The translations under genes and the position numbers were made by a program. Source: Coriaria nepalensis (Eukaryota; Streptophyta; Magnoliopsida; Cucurbitales; Coriariaceae). Taken from it: a stretch of DNA of 64,000 nucleotides. A model generated the notes under the pieces. It saw only the letters and a program-made list of their open reading frames with translations. It was not told the DNA's origin and made no database searches. Of this stretch, positions 51,801 through 64,000 are shown piece by piece; the stretch's first letter is position 1, and each line of letters opens with the position of its first letter. Location of the stretch: positions 33,139,501 through 33,203,500 of the forward strand of contig CP114481.1 of the NCBI GenBank assembly GCA_027186245.1, in the 5' to 3' direction.

Positions 51801-53419
51801 AACTTATTTCAGAGCAAGTCGAACGAATTCTAGTTTTGCACTACAGAGACAACTTTTGTGCATAACTTGCAAATGATCATTGGAAGGAAAGTGTGCATTC
51901 GTTTAAAATTAAAATCATATCAAAGAGTCCTTTCAAGTCAATAACTTATTTCAGAGCAAGTCGAACGAATTCTAGTTTTGCACTACAGACACAACTTTTG
52001 TGCATAACTTGCAAATGATCATTGCAAGGAAAGTGTGCATTCGTTTAAAATTAAAATCATTTCAATGAGTCATTTCAAGTCAATAACTTACTTCAAAGCA
52101 AGTCGAACGAATTCTAATTTTGCACTACAGACACAACTTTTGTGCATAACTTGCAAATGATCATTGCAAGGAAAGTGTGGATTCATTTAATCTTAAAATC
52201 ATTTCAAAGAGTCCTTTCAAGTCAATAACTTATTTCAGAGCAAGTCGAACGAATTCTAGTTTTGCACTACAGACACAACTTTTGTGCATAACTTGCAAAT
52301 GGTCATTGGAAGGAAAGTGTGCATTCGTTTAAAATTAAAATCATATCAAAGAGTCCTTTCAAGTCAATAACTTATTTCAGAGCAAGTCGAACGAATTCTA
52401 GTTTTGCACTACAGACACAACTTTTGTGCATAACTTGCAAATAATCATTGCAAGGAAAGTGTGTATTCGTTTAACCTTAAAATCATTTGAATGAGTCATT
52501 TCAAGTCAATAACTTATTTCAAAGCAAGTCGAACGAATTCTAGTTTTGCACTACAGACACAACTTTTGTGCATAACTTGCAAATGATCATTGCAAGGAAA
52601 GTGTGCATTCGTTTAAAATTAAAATCATATCAAAGAGTCCTTTCAAGTCAATAACTTATTTCAGAGCAAGTCGAACGAATTCTAGTTTTGCACTACAGAG
52701 ACAACTTTTGTGCATAACTTGCAAATGATCATTGGAAGGAAAGTGTGCATTCGTTTAAAATTAAAATCATATCAAAGAGTCCTTTCAAGTCAATAACTTA
52801 TTTCAGAGCAAGTCGAACGAATTCTAGTTTTGCACTACAGACACAACTTTTGTGCATAACTTGCAAATGATCATTGCAAGGAAAGTGTGCATTCGTTTAA
52901 AATTAAAATCATTTCAATGAGTCATTTCAAGTCAATAACTTACTTCAAAGCAAGTCGAACGAATTCTAATTTTGCACTACAGACACAACTTTTGTGCATA
53001 ACTTGCAAATGATCATTGCAAGGAAAGTGTGCGTTCGTTTAACCTTAAAATCATTTCAATTTGTCATTTCAAGTTAATCACTAATTTCAAAGCAATTCGA
53101 ACGAATTCTAATTATGCACTACAAACACAAGTTTTGTGCATAACTTGCAAATTATCATTCCAAGGAAAGTGGGTATTCGTTTAACCTTAAAAACATTTCA
53201 TTGAGTCATTTCAAGTCAATAACCTATTTCAAAACAGGTCGAACGAATTCTAGTTTTCCACTACAGACACCAATTTTGTGCATAACTTCTGAATGATCAT
53301 TGCATGGAAAGTGTGCATTCGTTTAACCTTAAAATCATTTCAATGAGTCATTTCGAGTCAATAACTTATGTCAAAGCAAGTCGAACGTATTCTAGTTTTC
53401 CAGTACAGACACAACTTTT
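48879..53419. repeat. 32-monomer HOR family, unit 4 (32 monomers, 4541 bp)
   Basis: Has the H-D pair (about 49.12-49.40 kb). It lacks F*, G5, A and P (junction near 49.56 kb), lacks G', F, Y and A (junction near 50.63 kb), and gains six monomers. The changes sum to zero monomers. A private gaggagtttc occurs near 49938. Confidence 0.88.
51275..53025. repeat. 6-monomer tandem duplication (852 bp period) in unit 4
   Basis: The mark gtgtggattcattt lies at 51323 and 52175, exactly 852 bp (6 x 142) apart. Copies also share cacagagac near 51845 and 52697. The join falls inside an M monomer, near 52127, in its central part. Confidence 0.88.
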
Positions 53420-56270
53420 GTGCATAACTTGCAAATGATCTTGCAGGAAAGTGTGCTTTCGTTTAATCTTAAAATCATTTCAATGAGTCATTTCAAGTCA
53501 ATAACTTATCTCAAAGCAAGTCGAATGAATTCTAGTTTTGCACTACAGACACAACTTTTGTGCATAACTTGCAAATTATCATTCCAAGGAAAGTGGGTAT
53601 TCGTTTAACCTTAAAATCATTTCAATGAGTCATTTCAAGTCAATAACCTATTTCAAAACAAGTCGAACAAATTCTATTTTTGCACTACAAACACATGTTT
53701 TGTGCATAACTTGCAAATGATCATTGCAAGTAAAGTGTGCTTTCGTTTAACTTTAAAATCATTTCAATGAGTCATTTCAAGTCAATAACTTATCTCAAAG
53801 CAAGTCGAATGAATTCTAGTTTTGCACTACAGACACAACTTTTGTGCATAACTTGCAAATTATCATTCCAAGGAAAGTGGGTATTCGTTTAACCTTAAAA
53901 TCATTTCAATGAGTCATTTCAAGTCAATAACCTATTTCAAAACAAGTCGAACGAATTCTCGTTTTCAACTACAGACACAACTTTTGTGCATAACTTGCAA
54001 ATGATCATTGCAAGGAAAGTGTGCATTCGTTTAAAATTAAAATCATTTCAATGAGTCATTTCAAGTCAATAACTTACTTCAAAGCAAGTCGAACGTATTC
54101 CAGTTTTCTAGTACAGACACAACTTTTGTGCATAACTTGCAAATGATCATTGCAAGGAAAGTGTGGATTCGTTTAATCTTAAAATCATTTCAAAGAGTCG
54201 TTTCAAGTCAATAACTTATTTCAGAGCAAGTCGAACGAATTCTAGTTTTGCACTACAGACACAACTTTTGTGCATAACTTGCAAATGATCATTGCAAGGA
54301 AAGTGTGCATTCGTTTAACCTTAAAATCATTTCAATTAGTCATTTCAAGTCAATCACTAATTTCAAAGCAATTCGAACGAATTCTAATTTTGCACTACAA
54401 ACACAAGTTTTGTGCATAACTTGCAAATTATCATTCCAAGGAAAGTGGGTATTAGTTTAAAATTAAAATCATTTCAATGAGTCATTTCAAGTCAATAACT
54501 TATTTCAAAGCAAGTCGAACGAATTCTATTTTTCCACAACAAACACAACTTTTGTGCATAACTTGCAAATGATCATTGCAAGGAAAGTGTGCATTCGTTT
54601 AAAATTAAAATCATTTCAATGAGTCATTTCAAGTCAATAACTTACTTCAAAGCAAGTCGAACGTATTCGAGTTTTCTAGTACAGACACAACTTTTGTGCA
54701 TAACTTGCAAATGATCATTGCAAGGAAAGTGTGCTTTCGTTTAACCTTAAAATCATTTCAATGAGTCATTTCAAGTCAATAACTTATTTCAAAGCAAGTC
54801 GAACGAATTCTAGTTTTGCACTACAGACACAACTTTTGTGCATAACTTGCAAATTATCATTCCAAGGAAAGTGTGCATTCTTTTAACCTTAAAATCATTT
54901 CAATGAGTCATTTCAAGTCAATAACTTATTTCAAAGCAATTCGAACGAATTCTAATTTTGCACTACAAACACAAGTTTTGTGCATAACTTGCAAATTATC
55001 ATTCCAAGGAAAGTGGGTATTCGTTTAACCTTAAAATCATTTCAATGAGTCGTTTCAAGTCAATAACCTATTTCAAAACAAGTCGAACGAATTCTAGTTT
55101 TCAACTACAGACACAACTTTTGTGCATAACTTGCAAATGATCATTGCAAAGAAAGTGTGCATTCGTTTAAAATTAAAATCATTTCAATGAGTCATTTCAA
55201 GTCAATAACTTACTTCAAAGCAAGTCGAACGAATTTTAGTTTTGCACTACAGACACAACTTTTGTGCATAACTTGCAAATGATCATTGCAAGCAAAGTGT
55301 GCATTCGTTTAACCTTAAAATCATTTCAATTAGTCATTTCAAGTCAATCACTAATTTCAAAGCAATTCGAACGAATTCTAATTTTGCACTACAAACACAA
55401 GTTTTGTGCATAACTTGCAAATTATCATTCCAAGGAAAGTGTGCTTTCGTTTAACCTTAAAATCATTTCAATGAGTCATTTCAAGTCAATAACTTACTTC
55501 AAAGCAAGTCGAACGAATTCTTGTTTTGCACTACAGACAGAACTTTTGTGCATAACTTGCAAATGATCATTGCAAGGAAAGTGTGCATCCGTTTAACCTT
55601 AAAATCATTTCAATTAGTCATTTCAAGTCAATCACTAATTTCAAAGCAATTCGAACGAATTCTAATTTTGCACTACAAACACAAGTTTTGTGCATAACTT
55701 GCAAATTATCATTCCAAGGAAAGTGGGTATTCGTTTAAAATTAAAATCATATCAAAGAGTCCTTTCATGTCAATAACTTATTTCAGAGCAAGTCGAACGA
55801 ATTCTAGTTTTGCACTACAGACACAACTTTTGTGCATAACTTGCAAATGATCATTGCAAGGAAAGTGTGCATTCGTTTAAAATTAAAATCATTTCAATGA
55901 GTCATTTCAAGTCAATAACTTACTTCAAAGCAAGTCGAACGTATTCTAGTTTTCTAGTACAGACACAACTTTTGTGCATAACTTGCAAATGATCATTGCA
56001 AGGAAAGTGTGCTTTCGTTTAATCTTAAAATCATTTCAAAGAGTCCTTTCAAGTCAATAACTTATTTCAGAGCAAGTCGAACGAATCTAATTTTGCACTA
56101 CAGACACAACTTTTGTTCATAACTTGCAAATGATCATTGCAAGGAAAGTGTGCGTTCGTTTAACCTTAAAATCATTTCAATTTGTCATTTCAAGTCAATC
56201 ACTAATTTCAAAGCAATTCGAACGAATTCTAATTTTGCACTACAAACACAAGTTTTGTGCATAACTTGCA
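53420..56270. repeat. 32-monomer HOR family, partial unit 5
   Basis: Contains D, H, D, I*, F*, G5, A, P, F', X, A'', I, J*, A, J', A, G', F, short Y and A, the fullest order of any unit over this stretch. It ends inside a type A monomer near 56270, where aaattatcattcc is replaced by aaatgatcattgcaagg and the flank begins. Confidence 0.87.
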
Positions 56271-59200
56271 AATGATCATTGCAAGGAAAGTGTGCATTCC
56301 TTTAAAATTAAAATCATTTCAATGAGTCATTTCAAGTCAATAACTTACTACAAAGCAAGTCGAACGAATTCTAATTTTGCACTACAGACACAACTTTTGT
56401 GCATAACTTCCAAATGATCATTGCAAGGAAAGTGTGCAATCGTTTAACCTTAAAATCATTTCAATTAGTCATTTCAAGTCAATCACTAATTTCAAAGCAA
56501 TTCGAACGAATTCTAATTTTGCACTACAAACACAAGTTTTGTGCATAACTTGCAAATTATCATTGCAAAGAAAGTGGGTATTCGTTTAACCATAAAATCA
56601 TTTCAATGAGTCATTTCAAGTCAATAACCTATTTCAAAACAAGTCGAACGAATTCTAGTTTTCCACTACAGACACCAATTTTGTGCATAACTTCTGAATA
56701 ATCATTGCATGGAAAGTGTGCATTCGTTTAACCTAAAAATCATTTCAATGAGTCATTTCAAGTCAATAACTTATGTCAAAGCAAGTCGAACGTATTCTAG
56801 TTTTCCAGTACAGACACAACTTTTGTGCATAACTTGCAAATGATCATTGCAAGGAAAGTGTGCTTTCGTTTAACCTTAAAATCATTTCAATGAGTCATTT
56901 CAAGTCAATAACTTATTTCAAAGCAAGTCGAACGAATTCTAGTTTCGCACTAGAGACACAACTTTTGTGCATGACTTGCAAATTATCATTCCAAGGAAAG
57001 TGTGCATTCTTTTAACCTTAAAATCATTTCAATGAGTCATTACAAGTCAATAACTTATTTCAAAGCAATTCGAACGAATTCTAATTTTGCACTACAAACA
57101 CAAGTTTTGTGCATAACTTGCAAATTATCATTGCAAGGAAAGTGGGTATTCGTTTAACCATAAAATCATTTCAATGAGTCATTTCAAGTCAATAACCTAT
57201 TTCAAAACAAGTCGAACGAATTCTAGTTTTCCACTACAGACACCAATTTTGTGCATAACTTCTGAATAATCATTGCATGGAAAGTGTGCATTCGTTTAAC
57301 CTAAAAATCATTTCAATGAGTCATTTCAAGTCAATAACTTATGTCAAAGCAAGTCGAACGTATTCTAGTTTTCCAGTACAGACACAACTTTTGTGCATAA
57401 CTTGCAAATGATCATTGCAAGGAAAGTGTGCTTTCGTTTAACCTTAAAATCATTTCAATGAGTCATTTCAAGTCAATAACTTATTTCAAAGCAAGTCGAA
57501 CGAATTCTAGTTTTGCACTAGAGACACAACTTTTGTGCATGACTTGCAAATTATCATTCCAAGGAAAGTGTGCATTCTTTTAACCTTAAAATCATTTCAA
57601 TGAGTCATTACAAGTCAATAACTTATTTCAAAGCAATTCGAACGAATTCTAATTTTGCACTACAAACACAAGTTTTGTGCATAACTTGCAAATTATCATT
57701 CCAAGGAAAGCGGGTCTTCATTTAACCATAAAATCATTTCAATGAGTCATTTCAAGTCAATAACCTATTTCAAAACGAGTCGAACGAATTCTAGTTTTCC
57801 ACTACAGACACAACTTTTGTGCATAACTTGCAAATGATCATTGCAAGGAAAGTGTGCATTCGTTTAAAATTAAAATCATTTCAATGAGTCATTTCAAGTC
57901 AATAACTTATCTCAAAGCAAGTCGAATGAATTCTAGTTTTGCACTACAGACACAACTTTTGTGCATAACTTGCAAATGATCATTGCAAGGAAAGTGTGCA
58001 TTCGTTTAGAATTAAAATCATTTCAATGAGTCATTTCAAGTCAATAACTTTCTTCAAAGCAAGTCGAACGTATTCTAGTTTTCTAGTACAGACACAACTT
58101 TTGTGCATAACTTGCAAATGATCATTGCAAGGAAAGTGTGCATTCGTTTAAAATTAAAATCATTTCAATGAGTCATTTCAACTCAATAACTTACTTCAAA
58201 GCAAGTCGAACGAATTCTAGTTTTGCACTACAGACACAACTTTTGTGCATAACTTGCAAATGATCATTGCAAGGAAAGTGTGCATTCGTTTAACCTTAAA
58301 ATCATTTCAATGAGTCATTTCAAGTCAATCACTAATTTCAAAGCAATTCGAACGAATTCTAATTTTGCACTACAAACACAAGTTTTGTGCATAACTTGCA
58401 AATTATCATTCCAAGGAAAGTGGGTATTCGTTTAACCATAAAATCATTTCAATGAGTCATTTCAAGTCAATAACCTATTTCAAAACAAGTCGAACGAATT
58501 CTAGTTTTCCACTACAGACACCAATTTTGTGCATAACTTCTGAATGATCATTGCATGGAAAGTGTGCATTCGTTTAACCTTAAAATCATTTCAATGAGTC
58601 ATTTCAAGTCAATAACTTATGTCAAAGCAAGTCGAATGTATTGTAGTTTTCCAGTACAGACACAACTTTTGTGCATAACTTGCAAATGATCATTGCAAGG
58701 AAAGTGTGCTTTCGTTTAACCTTAAAATCATTTCAATGAGTCATTTCAAGTCAATAACTTATTTTAAAGCAAGTCGAACGAATTCTAGTTTTGCACTAGA
58801 GACACAACTTTTGTGCATAACTTGCAAATTATCATTCCAAGGAAAGTGTGCATTCTTTTAACCTTAAAATCATTTCAATGAGTCATTACAAGTCAATAAC
58901 TTATTTCAAAGCAATTCGAACGAATTCTAATTTTGCACTACAAACACAAGTTTTGTGCATAACTTGCAAATTATCATTGCAAGGAAAGTGGGTATTCGTT
59001 TAACCATAAAATCATTTCAATGAGTCATTTCAAGTCAATAACCTATTTCAAAACAAGTCGAACGAATTCTAGTTTTCCACTACAGACACCAATTTTGTGC
59101 ATAACTTCTGAATAATCATTGCATGGAAAGTGTGCATTCGTTTAACCTAAAAATCATTTCAATGAGTCATTTCAAGTCAATAACTTTCTTCAAAGCAAGT

Positions 59201-62200
59201 CGAACGAATTCTAATTTTGCACTACAGACACAACTTTTGTGCATAACTTGCAAATGATCATTGCAAGGAAAGTGTGCGTTCGTTTAAAATTAAAATCATT
59301 TCAATGAGTCATTTCAAGTCAATAACTTACTTCAAAGCAAGTCGAACGTATTCTAGTTTTCTAGTACAGACACAAGTTTTGTGCATAACTTGCAAATTAT
59401 CATTCCAAGGAAAGTGGGTATTCGTTTAAAATTAAAATCATTTCAATGAGTCATTTCAAGTCAATAACTTATTTCAAAGCAAGTCGAACGAATTCTAGTT
59501 TTGCACTACAGACACAACTTTTGTGCATGACTTGCAAATTATCATTCCAAGGAAAGTGTGCATTCTTTTAACCTTAAAATCATTTCAATGAGTCATTACA
59601 AGTCAATAACTTATTTCAAAGCAATTCGAACGAATTCTAATTTTGCACTACAAACACAAGTTTTGTGCATAACTTGCAAATTATCATTCCAAGGAAAGCG
59701 GGTCTTCATTTAACCATAAAATCATTTCAATGAGTCATTTCAAGTCAATAACCTATTTCAAAACGAGTCGAACGAATTCTAGTTTTCCACTACAGACACA
59801 ACTTTTGTGCATAACTTGCAAATGATCATTGCAAGGAAAGTGTGCATTCGTTTAAAATTAAAATCATTTCAATGAGTCATTTCAAGTCAATAACTTATCT
59901 CAAAGCAAGTCGAATGAATTCTAGTTTTGCACTACAGACACAACTTTTGTGCATAACTTGCAAATGATCATTGCAAGGAAAGTGTGCATTCGTTTAGAAT
60001 TAAAATCATTTCAATGAGTCATTTCAAGTCAATAACTTTCTTCAAAGCAAGTCGAACGAATTCTAATTTTGCACTACAGACACAACTTTTGTGCATAACT
60101 TGCAAATGATCATTGCAAGGAAAGTGTGCGTTCGTTTAAAATTAAAATCATTTCAATGAGTCATTTCAAGTCAATAACTTACTTCAAAGCAAGTCGAACG
60201 TATTCTAGTTTTCTAGTACAGACACAAGTTTTGTGCATAACTTGCAAATTATCATTCCAAGGAAAGTGGGTATTCGTTTAAAATTAAAATCATTTCAATG
60301 AGTCATTTCAAGTCAATAACTTATTTCAAAGCAAGTCGAACGAATTCTAGTTTTGCACTACAGACACAACTTTTGTGCATAACTTGCAAATGATCATTGC
60401 AAGGAAAGTGTGCATCCGTTTAAAATTAAAATCATTTCAATGAGTCATTTCAAGTCAATAACTTACTTCAAAGCAAGTCGAACGAATTCTAATTTTGCAC
60501 TACAGACACAACTTTTGTGCATAACTTGCAAATGATCATTGCAAGGAAAGTGTGCATTCGTTTAAAATTAAAATCATTTCAATGAGTCATTTCAAGTCAA
60601 TAACTTACTTCAAAGCAAGTCGAACGTAATCTAGTTTTCTAGTACAGACACAACTTTTGTGCATAACTTGCAAATGATCATTGCAAGGAAAGTGTGGTTT
60701 CGTTTAACCTTAAAATCATTTCAATGAGTCATTTCAAGTCAATAACTTATTTCAAAGCAAGTCGAACGAATTCTAGTTTTGCACTACAAACACAACTTTT
60801 GTGCATAACTTGCAAATGATCATTGCAAGGAAAGTGTGCTTTCGTTTAACCTTAAAATCATTTCAATGAGTCATTTCAAGTCAATAACTTATTTCAAAGC
60901 AAGTCGAACGAATTCTAGTTTTGCACTAGAGACACAACTTTTGTGCATGACTTGCAAATTATCATTCCAAGGAAAGTGTGCATTCTTTTAACCTTAAAAT
61001 CATTTCAATGAGTCATTACAAGTCAATAACTTATTTCAAAGCAATTCGAACGAATTCTAATTTTGCACTACAAACACAAGTTTTGTGCATAACTTGCAAA
61101 TTATCATTGCAAGGAAAGTGGGTATTCGTTTAACCATAAAATCATTTCAATGAGTCATTTCAAGTCAATAACCTATTTCAAAACAAGTCGAACGAATTCT
61201 AGTTTTCCACTACAGACACAACTTTTGTGCGTAACTTGCAAATGATCATTGCAAGGAAAGTGTGCATTCGTTTAAAATTAAAATCATTTCAATGAGTCAT
61301 TTCAAGTCAATAACTTACTTCAAAGCAAGTCGAACGTAATCTAGTTTTCTAGTACAGACACAACTTTTGTGCATAACTTGCAAATGATCATTGCAAGGAA
61401 AGTGTGCTTTCGTTTAACCTTAAAATCATTTCAATGAGTCATTTCAAGTCAATAACTTATTTGAAAGCAAGTCGAACAAATTCTAGTTTTGCACTACAGA
61501 CACAACTTTTGTGCATAACTTGCAACTGATCATTGCAAGGAATGTGTGCATTCGTTTAAAATTAAAATCATTTCAATGAGTCATTTCAAGTCAATAACTT
61601 ACTTCAAAGCAAGTCGAACGAATTCTAATTTTGCACTACAGACACAACTTTTGTGCATAACTTGCAAATGATCATTGCAAGGAAAGTGTGCATTCCTTTA
61701 AAATTAAAATCATTTCAATGAGTCATTTCAAGTCAATAACTTACTACAAAGCAAGTCGAACGAATTCTAATTTTGCACTACAGACACAACTTTTGTGCAT
61801 AACTTCCAAATGATCATTGCAAGGAAAGTGTGCATTCGTTTAACCTTAAAATCATTTCAATTAGTCATTTCAAGTCAATCACTAATTTCAAAGCAATTCG
61901 AACGAATTCTAATTTTGCACTACAAACACAAGTTTTGTGCATAACTTGCAAATTATCATTGCAAGGAAAGTGGGTATTCGTTTAACCATAAAATCATTTC
62001 AATGAGTCATTTCAAGTCAATAACCTATTTCAAAACAAGTCGAACGAATTCTAGTTTTCCACTACAGACACCAATTTTGTGCATAACTTCTGAATAATCA
62101 TTGCATGGAAAGTGTGCATTCGTTTAACCTAAAAATCATTTCAATGAGTCATTTCAAGTCAATAACTTATGTCAAAGCAAGTCGAACGTATTCTAGTTTT

Positions 62201-64000
62201 CCAGTACAGACACAACTTTTGTGCATAACTTGCAAATGATCATTGCAAGGAAAGTGTGCTTTCATTTAACCTTAAAATCATTTCAATGAGTCATTTCAAG
62301 TCAATAACTTATTTCAAAGCAAGTCGAACGAATTCTAGTTTTGCACTAGAGACACAACTTTTGTGCATGACTTGCAAATTATCATTCCAAGGAAAGTGTG
62401 CATTCTTTTAACCTTAAAATCATTTCAATGAGTCATTACAAGTCAATAACTTATTTCAAAGCAATTCGAACGAATTCTAATTTTGCACTACAAACACAAG
62501 TTTTGTGCATAACTTGCAAATTATCATTGCAAGGAAAGTGGGTATTCGTTTAACCATAAAATCATTTCAATGAGTCATTTCAAGTCAATAACCTATTTCA
62601 AAACAAGTCGAACGAATTCTAGTTTTCCACTACAGACACCAATTTTGTGCATAACTTCTGAATAATCATTGCATGGAAAGTGTGCATTCGTTTAACCTAA
62701 AAATCATTTCAATGAGTCATTTCAAGTCAATAACTTATGTCAAAGCAAGTCGAACGTATTCTAGTTTTCCAGTACAGACACAACTTTTGTGCATAACTTG
62801 CAAATGATCATTGCAAGGAAAGTGTGCTTTCGTTTAACCTTAAAATCATTTCAATAAGTCATTTCAAGTCAATAACTTATTTCAAAGCAAGTCAAACGTA
62901 TTCTAGTTTTCTAGTACAGACACAACTTTTGTGCATAACTTGCAAATGATCATTGCAAGGAAAGTGTGCATTCGTTTAAAATTAAAATCATTTCAATGAG
63001 TCATTTCAAGTCAATAACTTACTTCAAAGCAAGTCGAACGAATTCTAATTTTGCACTACAGACACAACTTTTGTGCATAACTTGCAAATGATCATTGCAA
63101 GGAAAGTGTGCATTCGTTTAACCTTAAAATCATTTCAATTAGTCATTTCAAGTCAATCACTAATTTCAAAGCAATTCGAACGAATTCTAATTTTGCACTA
63201 CAAACACAAGTTTTGTGCATAACTTGCAAATTATCATTCCAAGGAAAGTGGGTATTCGTTTAACCATAAAATCATTTCAATGAGTCATTTCAAGTCAATA
63301 ACCTATTTCAAAACAAGTCGAACGAATTCTAGTTTTCCACTACAGACACCAATTTTGTGCATAACTTCTGAATGATCATTGCATGGAAAGTGTTCATTCG
63401 TTTAAAATTAAAATCATTTCAATAAGTCATTTCAAGTCAATAACTTACTTCAAAGCAAGTCGAACGTAATCTAGTTTTCTAGTACAGACACAACTTTTGT
63501 GCATAACTTGCAAATGATCATTGCAAGGAAAGTGTGCTTTCGTTTAACCTTAAAATCATTTCAATGAGTCATTTCAAGTCAATAACTTATTTGAAAGCAA
63601 GTCGAACAAATTCTAGTTTTGCACTACAGACACAACTTTTGTGCATAACTTGCAACTGATCATTGCAAGGAATGTGTGCATTCGTTTAAAATTAAAATCA
63701 TTTCAATGAGTCATTTCAAGTCAGTAACTTACTTCAAAGCAAGTCGAACGAATTCTAATTTTGCACTACAGACACAACTTTTGTGCATAACTTGCAAATG
63801 ATCATTGCAAGGAAAGTGTGCATTCCTTTAAAATTAAAATCATTTCAATGAGTCATTTCAAGTCAATAACTTACTTCAAAGCAAGTCGAACGAATTCTAA
63901 TTTTGCACTACAGACACAACTTTTGTGCATAACTTGCAAATGATCATTGCAAGGAAAGTGTGCATTCGTTTAACCTTAAAATCATTTCAATTAGTCATTT
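56271..64000. repeat. Divergent flank with its own variant set
   Basis: Recurring variants not typical elsewhere: accataaaatc, cactagagac, tgcatgactt, cattacaagtc, tgaataatc, acctaaaaatc and cgtaatctag. From the cttatgtc monomer at 56770 to 63870 is exactly 50 x 142 bp, so no net indel exists. Partial matches recur at offsets of 568 (56691/57259), 852 (59181/60033), 1988 (57711/59699), 2130 (61461/63591) and 5396 bp (56291/61687), i.e. 4, 6, 14, 15 and 38 monomers. No single HOR dominates. Confidence 0.85.

Larger units (their letters stand above)
1..64000. repeat. 142-bp satellite DNA array filling the window
   Basis: The same 142-bp unit recurs head to tail throughout; early starts fall at 1, 143, 285, 427 and 569, and a late one at 63870. 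That gives 450 complete monomers plus a 131-bp partial one. A majority-type monomer has 47 G+C in 142 bases (33%). Most copies carry GAATTC near position 24 and many carry TGATCA near position 72. No copy is inverted and no unrelated sequence interrupts the array. Since 142 is not a multiple of 3, the reading frame shifts at every monomer, which argues against coding use. Monomers fall into about fifteen recurring types that differ at fixed diagnostic positions, and the types are arranged in higher-order repeats. Known: long arrays of this kind form centromeric or pericentromeric heterochromatin. Inferred: a beetle satellite, best guess the Tenebrio molitor 142-bp EcoRI family. Confidence 0.98.

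Noticed and set aside
1..64000. CRISPR array
   Set aside because: The repeat is continuous with no unique spacers, the unit is 142 bp, and no cas genes are present.
1..64000. Transposable element or LTR
   Set aside because: I saw no inverted orientation change, target-site duplication, terminal repeats or coding remnants. Every stretch reads as the 142-bp unit.
1..64000. Array as an artefact of a misassembled read
   Set aside because: Distinct HOR families, private substitutions in individual copies and mid-monomer hybrids are hard to make by looping one sequence. Local copy number, for example in 24955-33071 and 45843-46978, could still be wrong.
1..64000. Bacterial or viral origin
   Set aside because: 64 kb of gene-free, single-family, AT-rich tandem DNA is typical of eukaryotic heterochromatin and not of bacterial or viral genomes.

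Overview
The window is one uninterrupted array of AT-rich (about 67% A+T) satellite DNA with a monomer of exactly 142 bp. All copies lie head to tail in one orientation from the first base to the last. I find no protein gene, RNA gene, transposon, CRISPR array or unique spacer. Counting monomer starts, bases 1-63869 hold exactly 450 monomers and 63870-64000 hold 131 bp of the next. The net deficit of 31 bp against 450 x 142 is fully explained by four recurrent small indel types.

Organism: eukaryotic heterochromatin, probably centromeric or pericentromeric. Most monomers carry one EcoRI site (GAATTC), and the A+T content is high. From memory, a 142-bp EcoRI satellite is the dominant repeat of the mealworm beetle Tenebrio molitor, and a 142-bp satellite is also described in the related beetle Palorus ratzeburgii. 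I cannot check the sequence match here, so the species is a moderate-confidence inference.

Layout. I call monomer types by letters based on diagnostic bases. 1-2924: irregular order of types. 2925-9291: a 2.4-kb block present twice at 28-monomer spacing, with a 5-monomer and a 7-monomer tandem duplication inside it. 9292-14713: irregular 21- and 17-monomer spacings of a marker monomer (type P), plus a perfect 5-monomer duplication. 14714-20109: two full copies of a 19-monomer higher-order repeat (HOR; 2698 bp). 20110-24954: irregular, with 13-, 8- and 11-monomer spacings. 24955-33071: three near-identical copies of a different 19-monomer HOR (2697 bp). 33072-56270: a large HOR, mostly 32 monomers (4540-4541 bp; one unit has 37), with internal rearrangements. 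56271-64000: an irregular flank of perfectly 142-bp monomers with its own variant set.

The elements do not work together as genes. The structure records repeated unequal exchange or conversion in monomer register. The most interesting signals are the strict length register, HOR units that keep the same monomer number while changing content, a unit that looks like a crossover hybrid of its neighbours, and type-switch junctions that cluster in a conserved dyad-rich core.
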